Source: Ypsolopha sequella (lineage: Eukaryota > Arthropoda > Insecta > Lepidoptera > Ypsolophidae). Taken from it: a stretch of 64,000 bases of DNA. Positions 54,860 through 64,000 of the stretch are shown one piece after another (position 1 is the stretch's first letter; the number at the start of each line of letters is the position of its first letter). Made by a program: the position numbers and the translations under genes. The stretch lies in contig OW204009.1 of the NCBI GenBank assembly GCA_934047225.1, forward strand, positions 18,240,898 to 18,304,897. The letters are read 5' to 3'. The notes under the pieces are model-generated. The model was not told the DNA's origin and ran no database searches. It saw only the letters and a list, made by a program, of their open reading frames with translations.

Positions 54860-54948
54860 TTGGCAACCCTGAGATCAATTAAACCGTGTGCGGTATCTAA
54901 CCCTTTTTGCTTGTTTTGGTTGTACTTTCTCGCGTCTATTACAGGTAG

Positions 54949-55370
54949 GGTTGCCATCTGTGAAATCTATAAACAAGGACGGGGAGCTCAAAAACCCCGG
55001 ACTTTTGAGCGTAAAACCCGGACAGCCGTCTTTTCTCTTTTTCTTCACAAATAAAATGAAATAAGTATAAAAACAGACTATTTCTCTCATCATCAAATAA
55101 AAACAAATCTAACTAGGAAGTAAACTAAACATGTTTTCCCTTCATTTTGGTAACAAAATTAACTCTTAATAACTAAACAAAATTCTGAGGTTTTCTCGCT
55201 TCTAAAGAAATCTAGGAACAATACAATTATAATTTTTCTATCATAGAAGCTGACCATCTGCTTTTCTGGGAAAATTTTAAACCTGGACACTATGCAAAAC
55301 CCCGTCTGGACGCTCCCCGGACGCCCTCCAAACTAGGACAAATCTGGGGAAACCTGGATGGATGGCAACC
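54949..55370. mobile_element. TIR element with GTTGCCATC ends, 0.42 kb
   Basis: GGTTGCCATC and GATGGCAACC termini, with CCGGACTTTTGAG-type words inside, as in 53053-53508. Confidence 0.6.
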
Positions 55371-56487
55371 TTAATTACGGGGGACTCCCCGCCGCTGGTT
55401 TTCAGTGTATTCACTCGCTTCATCAACTGTTATTAGATCAATTTATTCGATTCATTATTCTTGGTGGAATATCATCTTCAATAATTATACCTATCCAAAT
55501 TCCTTTACTTTTATTCCACAAATATTTATTTTAATTTTACTTCAGGCGACCAGCTTCGTATAACACATTCTAGGGCCAATCAATTATTAATTGAATTTGT
55601 CGACGATGATGAAGTGAAGTCGGCAATTTCAGCCTATTTTGACGCTCAAGACAAATCTTTTTTTTCGACGGTGTTAATAAGTTATTTGACAGATCTAATA
55701 AATGTATTAGGGTTAAGAGAGAATACATTGAAAAGGAAAAATAGTGCAATGTTTCATTTCATTATCCTTCCCTGCCATTCCGCGAAATTATTGACCTACC
55801 ATCGTAGTTCGTTCAAAAAGTCGTTCTTACTTCGAATCGGCACCAATACGATAAACTACGACACGACACAACGGTAATCGCTAGGAAGCAAACGTCTACT
55901 AATTAACTTGCAGAAGTTCATCCAAGTCCAGGACAAAGAGATAAGAAATCATCTCCTGTTTGGTTGAGAAAGCACAACCTTGTTCTGAGTGGCCAACGTT
56001 GCGTTTGTAAGTGCTAAACGTTTTCCACATTTTGCACCTACAATCCTTTTGTGCCGCGCCGCTGTAACTGCAGTGGTCATAAAATGACCATTTGATTTTT
56101 TTTTATCTTTCGATGCTAACACTTGGGCAAAATGAGTGCGTTACAAAGTATTGTTATATGATATGATATAGAAAACTAAATTGGTTAACTGAATACTCGG
56201 ATTCGGACTGACGATGACTGCGAAAACACGACGACGAGACAAATGTTCTCGCCTCGCACGCGGTGGCAAAATATTCAATAGGCAAAGATTAATTCGAAAA
56301 CCATTTCGAGATTTAGGTTTAATGAGCCGTATTTTCAAACTTTTGGTCTAAAAAACCTCATAATGATGAATATTTTTACGAAAAAGCTGCAACTTCCATT
56401 TGCCTTCGTGTGACGTCACTTGAGAAATGGCTGTTTAGAAATGTGTATTTTGCTATCGCGATGAACTTATAATAATTTGCTTCCGAC
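55371..56487. other. No confident gene; one open stretch with an acceptor-like start
   Basis: After TTTTACTTCAG, 110 codons stay open on the plus strand (55545-55877), reading THSRANQLLIEFVDDDEVK. No family recognised and no usable donor follows (the next acceptor-like site is only about 40 nt away). Left as unassigned. Confidence 0.3.
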
Positions 56488-57081
56488 TTAATTTGACAGC
56501 TGGATGACAGATTCAATCCAATCCATTTTTCTATCCTCGGCTATCCTCATCCAGCCACTACCGGCAATCTTTTCTAGATGGTCAGTCCAGCGAGCTGGCG
56601 GGCGTACTACACTGCGTCTGCCGGTTCGTGGTCTCCACTCGAGAACCTTTCTCCCCCATCGGTTGTCGGTTGTTCGGCTGATGTGGCCAGCCCACTGCCA
56701 CTTCAGCTTGCTTATCTTAGAGGCGTTGTCAATGAATTTGGTTCTTTGACGAATCACCTCATTTCTGATATGATCCATCAAAGAAACTCCGAGCATAGCC
56801 CGCTCCATAGCTCACTGAACGACTTTGAATCGGTGAACTAGTCCAACCGTCAGTGTCCATGTTTCGGCACCGTAAGTCATGACCGGTAGAACGCACTGGT
56901 TGAAGACGTTTGTCTTTAAACACTGAGGAATGGCCGAGGAGAATACGTGACATAATTTCCCAAACGCAGCCCATCCCAGCCGGATCCTCCTTGCGGCCTC
57001 TTTTTCAAAGTTGCCCCTTCCTAATTGAATAGTCTGCCCTAGGTAGAAATATTCCTGGACAACTTCGAGGGTAGCCTTACC
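56488..57081 (-). pseudogene. RTE-type LINE ORF2, C-terminal segment
   Basis: Third piece of a minus-strand RTE LINE. It reads EVVQEYFYLGQTIQLG, then PVMTYGAETWTLT, then LKWQWAGHISR, NRWGRKVLEWRPRTGRRS and MDWIESVIQLSN to a stop at 56488. At least one frameshift lies near 56780. It joins in sequence to 58661-59015 across the TRIM-like insertion: the host words around the duplicated GACAGTA are contiguous in coding sense. Confidence 0.8.
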
Positions 57082-57088
57082 GACAGTA

Positions 57089-58653
57089 TGGCGGCACGTC
57101 TGCACGTTTGCGCATTCCTTTTAGATATCAATAATCACGTATAATTAAGTATAAATAAGATTCATCTTTCGTCACTATATATTACATACTTAACCATTAA
57201 ACTGGTAGCAACTATTTAATTACTATACCGCCCCTAAATTGGTGACCCCGAGTCTGAACTAAGAGAGACCCGCAAGAACACCAGGAAAACCGACTGGAAC
57301 ATTATCGCCGGGGCCTGGTGCGGTCCCCGGGCGCACGGCGCAAACCAAATTGGTAATCAGACTTCAGAATGTAATCGCCGGGGACTAACCGCCCATCCCC
57401 GGGCACAACCAGTTGAACACTTTTTCACATTGAAGAATCGAAACAGCGTCAATTCCAAGAATGATCAAAAGTATTAACAGAAGACCTCGGTGATGAAGCC
57501 TTCAATCAAGATTTGAAAGAAAAATAAACAACAACAACAATGTTTACGAAATTACAGACTGCATCGCCTGCATCACGGCACAGCAAAAATGCAATTCAAC
57601 AAAAATACAGCAGCACGGTCACGGTAACTATCGACGCAGCACTCAGCGGAATGCATTCATCAGCGTTATTCGTCATGACCAAGGCCAAGAAACATCAACA
57701 AAATTCTATGGCAATATAATGGAAAAAACTAAACACACTGTGTGAAAATAGCCGTCTAACAATTAACACTACCGACTGAAAAAGTGGTATACGTTTTTTG
57801 TGAATACGGGCAAACAAAAACTCCAGCAGACATATCTTCGCAGTACAAGCAAAACAAGTTCATCAACACTCGCGCAGCAGCCAGCACTTTTCGAGCATAA
57901 TCAGACCAAATGCAGCCTTCATAGCTTCTTGGTCCTGCAGCTCACCCTTATCACTCGTCCCGACTCACCGTGGACTAACTGTACAGAAGACACTCGTCTT
58001 CAGCAGCACCGCTCATCCCGACTCACTGTGGATTAGAGCAAACTAACTGCACAAAAGACACTCATCTTCAGCAGCACCGCTCGTCTCAACTTAACGAAGA
58101 CTGGAACAACCTGGCAAATGCAAGCAACCTCGCGCTATGACTACTTCCTCATCGAATCATGGTATCAGAAAAACGAGACCAAGCAATGAGAAGACATGAG
58201 AACAATTAAATCAAAGGCTGTGAAGAATCAAAAAGGAGTAAAATATTTTTGGGTGTCATGACGTCAACTTCTATAGAAATAATTTTATAAACGCTGTAAA
58301 GAAGCAATTTGTGACCAGTGCTTACAAAAATGACACTATGTTGTTATAACTTACAAACGCAATATTAGTACTATTAATATTATTTCAGCATGATCTATTG
58401 CAAATTTTGTATTTGATATCTATTGCTAATTTTTTATTGTTTAGGCAAATTTTTATTAATATGTTTTATTTCATTTTATTGAGGGGGGAGTATTATGGCG
58501 GCACGTCTACACGTTTGCCGCATTCCTTTTAGATATCAATAATCACGTATAATTAAGTATAAATAAGGATTCATCTTTCGTCAATATATATAGGTATTAC
58601 ATACTTAACCATTAAACTGGTAGCAACTATTTAATTACTATACCGCCCCCAAA
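57089..58653 (+). mobile_element. TRIM-like non-autonomous LTR element in the RTE LINE
   Basis: Left LTR 57089-57238 (150 bp) and right LTR 58496-58653 (158 bp) are nearly the same, starting TGGCGGCACGTCT and ending ACTATACCGCCCC(T/C)AAA. TTGGTGACCCCGAG right after the left LTR is a primer-binding-site-like sequence. GAGGGGGGAG (58481-58490) just before the right LTR is a polypurine tract. A 7-bp GACAGTA flanks both sides (57082-57088, 58654-58660). The 1.26-kb interior has no ORF with a retroviral domain, so it would rely on proteins from another element. A TATA-like GTATAAATAA lies in the LTR. Confidence 0.88.
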
Positions 58654-58660
58654 GACAGTA

Positions 58661-59015
58661 ATTGGTCCCAGTACGATTCGGTCGTTGAACATGACCTTAG
58701 TCTTGTCAAAATTCATACCGAGACACACTCATCTAGAGGCAGTGTTGATATCGTGGAGCATCCCACTGACATCCTGCAGTGACTCCGCCATTATAACTAT
58801 GTCGTCGGCAAACCGTAGGTGGGAGATGTTCTCGCCATTTATACGAATGCCTCGTCCAGTCCAGTCCAGTGTCTTAAAGACATCTTCCAACGCATTGGTG
58901 AACAGTTTCGGGGATATAACATCCCCCTGTCTCACGCCACTTTGCAGTTGGATAGGTCCCGTTTGTTGGTCCTGAACTTGAACGATCATCGTCGCGGCGT
59001 CATACAGACATATTT
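58661..59015 (-). pseudogene. RTE-type LINE ORF2, middle RT segment
   Basis: Reads MIVQVQDQQTGPIQLQSGVR, QGDVISPKLF and the catalytic LRFADDIVIM, then, after a TGA, NFDKTKVMF. Catalytic FADD is intact. Bounded on the right by the 1.15-kb repeat starting at 59016 and on the left by the TRIM-like element. Confidence 0.85.
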
Positions 59016-60166
59016 TTAACCGACTTCAAAAAGGAGGCGGTTCTCAATTCGACTGTATGTTTTTTTTTTTTTTTTTTTTTTGGCGTTGTTACTCCATAAC
59101 TCCGTCATTTCCCAACGGATTTGAACAATTCTTTTTTTGTTTGAAAGAGTATACTTTCAGGTAGGTTCCATTTTGGGTTTGGTCATGATCTGATGAAGGT
59201 CTTCAGAGATAGGCAGTGGAACTCCTCAGAAAATGACAGCATATCGCTCGAAATTGAGGCAATCGCTATGTACTTGGGTGCTAATTACAAGGTATTACTT
59301 GAAAATCGGCATTCTTCCACCTGACCTTCGATCCTGGCTTCATCAACATATTCACCATAGAACTCTTCAAAGGATCAGAGCACATAACTCGAGATTGCGG
59401 CAATCACTGCGTTAGGGTGCTGATTCAAGGGTATTACTTGGAGATTATCAGAATACCCACCTGACCTTCGATCCTGGCTTCATCACCATAGAACTCCTCA
59501 ACGGAGGACAGCACATAACTTTGGATTGCGGCAACCAGTTTGTGTTAGGGTGCTCATTGCAGGGCATTGCTGAAAATTGCCAGCGTACCCACCTGACCTT
59601 CGATCTTGGCTTCATCACCGTAGAACTCTTCAACGGATGACAGCACATAACTCGAGATTGCGGTAATCATGTTGTGTTAGGGTGCTGATAGCAGGAAGCT
59701 ACTCAAACATGGCTATTTATACTCACTTGAACTTCGTTTCATATTAATACCACGTTTGCAAGAACTACCTATACCTCACAATTTAACCCAGCAACACTAA
59801 AAAATGTGAAATAAAATAAACTTTTAACAAAAAAATAGCAACCGACTTCAATAGTAACAGCAGTCATTCACTAAAAAGTTAAGAATAATTCTATAAAGAC
59901 CGATGGTACCGAAGCAACACTTTTGCCGACTTCTTTCTTCCTGAAACATTATGTTATCTAGAAGTCGGCGTATTTCCTACGATATAGCAACATAGAAACC
60001 AATATAAGAACGCCGACTTCTAGATAACATAACGTTTCAGGAAGAAAGAAGTCGGCAAAAGTGTTGCTTCGGTACCATCGGTCTTTATAGAATTATTATT
60101 AACTTTTTAGTGAATGACTGCTGTTACTATTGAAGTCGGTTGCTATTTTTTTGTTAAAAGTTTATT
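59016..60166 (+). mobile_element. 1.15-kb composite repeat, copy 2 (inserted in the RTE LINE)
   Basis: Left part equals the 700-bp repeat of 2461-3170; right part is foldback F4. The outer words AACCGACTTCAA and TTGAAGTCGGTT are inverted. It splits RTE coding DNA between GAGGTA and TGTCTGTATG. Same order as 61613-62755, so the pair behaves as one unit. Confidence 0.8.
59815..60166. repeat. Foldback F4, copy with about 160-bp near-perfect arms
   Basis: AATAAACTTTTAACAAAAAA at the left pairs with the complement at the right end; GCCGACTTCTTTCTTCCTGA and TCAGGAAGAAAGAAGTCGGC pair inside. The centre is near ACATAGAAACC. Confidence 0.9.
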
Positions 60167-60400
60167 ACCTCGACGTACCGCCAGTCAATATGGCATCGCT
60201 GCAGGGATTCCAGAACAGCCCAGGTTTCTCATAGTCTACGAACGCAAGACACAGTGGACGATTATACTCTTCGATCTTCTGTATAATTTGCCGCACTGTG
60301 TGTATGTGGTCTATGGTGCTAAAGCCTTTGCGGAACCCAGCCTGCTCCGGAGGCTGGTATTCATCGAATCTGAGAGCAATCCTCATCTCACCCACATCGA
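60167..60400 (-). pseudogene. RTE-type LINE ORF2, upstream RT segment
   Basis: Reads EYQPPEQAGFRKGFSTIDHI then LAFVDYEK, the fingers and first catalytic-Asp block of RT. The copy is 5' truncated at about 60400 and has a small deletion after VDYEK. It continues across the 1.15-kb repeat into 58661-59015. Confidence 0.8.
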
Positions 60401-60664
60401 TGTTCGGAAATTCGTCAGTGTATTTTGTCAGCTATTGTCAGCTAGTGTCAGCTATTGGCTCGTCAATCGACGTTTATTTGCCATGCGTCTATTTTGCTCT
60501 CAAAGTACAGTCGCACACAAAAGTTTATTCATTCTCATTGTGATGGTTTTACATAGAAAAGAAAGAAAGATGATTTATGACGTATTGTGTTATATAAAAA
60601 AAGACTGTTTCTAGACTGTAGTTTCCTACACATTATGTACCTACTCTTATTTACCTCATTAGGG
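60401..60664. other. No recognisable gene
   Basis: A triplicated CAGCTA(T/G)TGT word is at 60427-60455; nothing else. Confidence 0.4.
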
Positions 60665-60785
60665 TGAATCCATCCATCAGCCCGTATTCGTCCACTGCTG
60701 GACATAGGCCTCCCTAATATTACGCTACTCTTGGCGGTCCTCAGACAACCTCACCCAGCCGCCACCCTCAATGTCCTTCAGATCG
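60665..60785 (-). repeat. RTE-type LINE 3' scrap
   Basis: CATCCATCAGCCCGTATTCG and CCACTGCTGGACATAGGCC are the complement of the LINE 3' end at 27720-27830. Confidence 0.7.
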
Positions 60786-61003
60786 TCAGTAATACTTTAT
60801 ATTCTCTGTCGTCAGTCCAGTGGCAGACAATATAAAGTATTACTACGTAAAGGAGCGACACTCACCTCCCCGCGCGAGTTTATCATCCCCTGCGGTCCCC
60901 CGCAAGTTAGTGGCAAATCTGGAGGCAGGCAGAGATTGAGTAGCACTCGTTCGCTGCGCGCGTATTTTGTTTTGTTTTATTAAGATACTGATTTTTAATC
61001 AAT

Positions 61004-61093
61004 ATGGTTCGTTATTGTGGTATTTATGGATGCCTAGAAAACGGAGCAACCAAAAAAGAACGGAGATTTTTTAAATTTCCGTCCTTCCGATGA
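61004..61093 (+). pseudogene. THAP zinc-finger N-terminus (29 codons)
   Basis: Reads MVRYCGIYGC, then KERRFFKFPSFR and a stop. The early Cys pair and FFKFP match the start of the C2CH THAP DNA-binding domain (known from host factors and P-element-type transposases). The rest of the domain, with its later Trp, Cys and His, is missing. A GC-rich patch (60850-60960) precedes it. Probably a truncated remnant, or a first exon whose donor I cannot see. Confidence 0.45.
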
Positions 61094-61612
61094 TTAGTTC
61101 ATTTTCTTTTATGTACGTAAAAAACATCTCTGACTCCTTTGAAAGGATTTGTGTCGTGACGTGGCGATGTTTAAATTTTACTCATATAAATTCGCACGTG
61201 CCACTGTTACAAAATTGTGTCAGCGCTCTATTGAACGATCGCCACCGTTGCGGCATCATAAAGGGAAGGTGGGCTGTGGGGCCATTAACCCCTGCGTTTG
61301 AACAGACGGGAGTCGATTGAAGTATTTGTCTAATTTACTTTTGAAGTTATGAAAAAGCGGCGGTAACTCATGGGTAGAACTAGGCGCGTAGCAGTACGAT
61401 TCATACTTATGATATTATTAAAATTGTTTATCTTTGCAGGATTAATTAAGTATATATTTAAAGATTATATTATAAACTTAGAAAATTTAGGATGTTGCTG
61501 TAGGTATTATTTAGGTATTTGCAATTATTTAATTTAAAAGGGTCATTACAAACTTAGAATTAAAAGTTTAGATTTTATCTGACATAAAATAAGCGTAATT
61601 TGTTGTTATTCA
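61094..61612. other. No recognisable gene
   Basis: AT-rich; the ORF 61090-61320 has no domain. Confidence 0.45.
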
Positions 61613-62755
61613 TTAACCGACTTCAAAAAGGAGGCGGTTCTCAATTCGAGTGTATGTTTTTTTTTTTTTTGGCGTTGTTACTTCATAACTCCGTCATTTC
61701 CCAACCGATTTGAACAATTCTTTTTTTGTTTGAAAGAGTATACTTCCAGGTAGGTCCCATTTTGGGTTTGGTCATGATCTGATGAAGGTCTTCAGAGATA
61801 GGCAGTGGAACTCATCAGAAAATGACAGCATATCTCTCGAAATTGAGGCAATCGCTATGTACTTGGGTGCTGATTACAAGGTATTACTTGAAAATCGACA
61901 TTCTTCCACCTGACCTTCGATCCTGGCTTCATCAACATATTCACCATAGAACTCTTCAACGGATCAGAGCACATAACTCGAGATTGCGGCAATCACTGCG
62001 TTAGGGTGCTGATTCAAGGGTATTACTTGGAGACTATCAGAATACCCACCTGACCTTCGATCCTGGCTTCATCACCATAGAACTCCTCAACGGATGACAG
62101 CACATAACTTTAGATTGCGGCAACCAGTTTGTGTTAGGGTGCTCATTGCAGGGCATTGCTGAAAATTGCCAGTGTACCCACCTGAATTTTGATCTTGACT
62201 TCATCACCGTAGAAGTCTTCAACGGATGACAGCACATAACTCGAGATTGCGGTAATCATGTTGTGTTAGGGTGCTGATAGCAGGAAGCTACTCAAACATG
62301 GCTACTTATACTCACTTGAACTTCGTTTCATATTAACACCACGTTTGCAAGAACTACTTATACCTCACAATTTAACCCAGCAACACTAAAAAATGTGAAA
62401 TAAAATAAACTTTTAACAAAAAAATAGCAACCGACTTCAATAGTAACAGCAGTCATTCACTAAAAAGTTAATAATAATTCTATAAAGACCGATGGTACCG
62501 AAGCAACACTTTTGCCGACTTCTTTCTTCCTGAAACATTATGTTATCTAGAAGTCGGCGTATTTCCTACGATATAGCAACATAGAAACCAATATAAGAAC
62601 GCCGACTTCTAGATAACATAACGTTTCAGGAAGAAAGAAGTCGGCAAAAGTGTTGCTTCGGTACCATCGGTCTTTATAGAATTATTATTAACTTTTTAGT
62701 GAATGACTGCTGTTACTATTGAAGTCGGTTGCTATTTTTTTGTTAAAAGTTTATT
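61613..62755 (+). mobile_element. 1.15-kb composite repeat, copy 3
   Basis: Nearly the same sequence and order as 59016-60166, 1.45 kb further on in the same orientation. The differences are point changes and homopolymer lengths. Confidence 0.85.
62404..62755. repeat. Foldback F4, second full copy
   Basis: Same palindrome as 59815-60166. Confidence 0.9.
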
Positions 62756-63959
62756 TTATTTATTAGAAAGATTGCATACATGGAAATTAGGAAAACTGAA
62801 AATTGTGAAATACTCTTTCAATATAGTATTAGAGGGACTTAAGTATGTTTGCATCAAATGGTATTATTTATCTTGACCTAAAATAGAAAGATTAGAAATT
62901 TATTTAGTATGCTTTTCGGTTTAATTAAGTTTCTTTTCATATTATGAGAAATAAAGAATTAGAATTCAAAAGTTGGCAGCTACCTTATCATAATAACATA
63001 CCCGATCAACATTCAAAAGATTAGAAAAATTCGTACCCGTAATTTTAAGAAAACATAATTTCTATGATCATGGCATACAAACAAAGGCGCGGGGTGCAGC
63101 GCGGGGCCGGGGTGGACTCCACGCCACGTGCCAATCAGCGACGGGTGGAGTTTGGTCGCACGCAATTCACAAAGCGGCGAGGCGGCGTGTGAGTAGATGG
63201 CGATCCGTCAAGATGAATGAAAAGTGCGTTATTTGTGGGAGGGAATCATTCGTCATCTAAATATTTCTTTTGCCGCCAAAAAATGTTTTTTGCTGCAAAA
63301 GAAATATTTAATAGGATATTCAATAGGTAAGGAATGAAAGTACATGATCAGATTTACACCCTCCAGTTTTAAGGCGGCCAAACTTTGGTACCTAATTAAA
63401 ACAATGGCTCTAAAATGCCTTTGAAAATTTCACCTTAAAAGAAAGAAATATGATATGTGATGTGAATATCGATGGGTGTAAGAGCAGTAAATTACTCGGT
63501 TACGTTTAAAACACTTGTAATTTATTCCTTTTCGCCCTTGTTGCATAAACTACTATTAAGTAGAGGATCACTTGGTTATTCATAATATGGAAGCCACACC
63601 CGCGACACTTTACAACATTTTGAGAAAAAAAATGTTTTTCTCCATACAAAAAAAAAGATTATTTTCTATCTCGAAAACTATCACTTTTACAGAAATTTGC
63701 CAATCAGTATTTGTCACTTGAAATATAAATATTCATTATATAAAATTTCAAATTGGGACCACTGTGCAGGATTTTTCGGGATTTCTTACATACATTCTTT
63801 TATAGTAAATGCTGACTTACGGAAAATAAATAAAAAAACCACCGAAAATAAATCCTGATATTTGACCACAAATTTTATGTTAAAAAAGACATCTTGCTAA
63901 GTTTCTTGCTAAGTTCCGTACCATTATCTATAAAAACGGCAAAAAAAAACATGTTCGAT
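62756..63959. other. No confident gene; GC-rich patch and a short hairpin
   Basis: Bases 63085-63225 are CpG-rich, with CACGTG and CCAATCAG words, followed by a 15-codon ORF from ATG at 63213 (KCVICGRESF). This looks promoter-like but no exon structure is visible. The rest is AT-rich. Confidence 0.35.
63258..63310. repeat. 16-bp perfect inverted repeat
   Basis: TAAATATTTCTTTTGC (63258-63273) and GCAAAAGAAATATTTA (63295-63310) around a 21-nt loop. Confidence 0.85.
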
Positions 63960-64000
63960 CACAAAATAACCACTTATAGAATTTTTACTCCGAATAACTA
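63960..64000. repeat. Foldback family F1, copy 3, cut by the window end
   Basis: CACAAAATAACCACTTATAG and CTCCGAATAACTA match the start of the copies at 8317 and 13087. Confidence 0.75.

Noticed and set aside
55545..56020. Two consecutive acceptor-bounded open stretches on the plus strand as exons of one gene
   Set aside because: The gap between them would be an intron of only about 40 nt, and neither stretch matches a family I know.
61822..62237. Recurrent small ORFs (also at 2669-3084 and 59233-59648) as a conserved gene family
   Set aside because: They recur only because the 700-bp repeat is nearly identical in each copy; both strands are open and no domain or codon bias is seen.

Overview
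The window is an AT-rich, repeat-dense stretch of an arthropod nuclear genome, most likely a moth or butterfly. It is packed with non-LTR retrotransposon relics whose tails look lepidopteran (runs such as TTTGAATTTGAA and GATTTGATTT), RTE-type and CR1/Jockey-type reverse-transcriptase fragments, foldback/MITE elements, mariner remnants and BEL/Pao and Ty3/gypsy LTR elements. The placement in Lepidoptera rests on remembered family resemblance, not on a search.

Host gene. The only convincing host gene is on the minus strand. Five small cysteine-rich exons (53762-53544, 47534-47292, 30878-30675, 18570-18349, 6393-6190) each encode one trypsin-inhibitor-like (TIL) domain. All begin and end in phase 1, so they can be joined in frame into a tandem-TIL secreted protease inhibitor. 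No start or stop exon was found, so the gene probably runs out of the window on both sides. Two decayed copies of the last exon lie at 5925-6178. The introns (6 to 16 kb) hold nearly all the transposons described here.

Nested transposons, 32.7-47.3 kb. A Ty3/gypsy-like element in the gene's own orientation begins 5 bp after the splice donor of the 47.5-kb TIL exon, and its first base completes that donor's GTAAGT. A 5'-truncated Jockey-type LINE (34661-36081) sits in its integrase. An env-bearing BEL/Pao element (37453-44303, opposite strand, identical 190-bp LTRs) sits in its reverse transcriptase. The BEL copy has one 1,913-codon ORF that passes from Gag, protease, RT and RNase H straight into a baculovirus-F-like envelope segment. 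Integrase and the front of the envelope are missing.

Other regions. 0-5.5 kb: LINE fragments and a 700-bp repeat. 6.8-12 kb: LINE 3' ends, a dead mariner and a palindrome. 12-15.2 kb: a 34-bp minisatellite and a 44-bp satellite rich in TATCGATA. 17.4 and 23.7 kb: two YqaJ/lambda-exonuclease-like relics. 21.5 kb: a possible two-exon 47-residue mini-gene with a TATA box. 28.3-29.2 kb: an 8-bp CGATA-containing satellite. 30.9 kb: a 20-bp minisatellite abutting a TIL exon. 50-55.4 kb: several short TIR elements. 56.5-60.4 kb: an RTE LINE broken by a TRIM-like LTR element and by a 1.15-kb repeat that recurs at 61.6 kb. 61.0 kb: a THAP-like zinc-finger start.

Limits: all boundaries are by eye. Family names come from motif recognition, and no alignments, transcripts or database searches were available.
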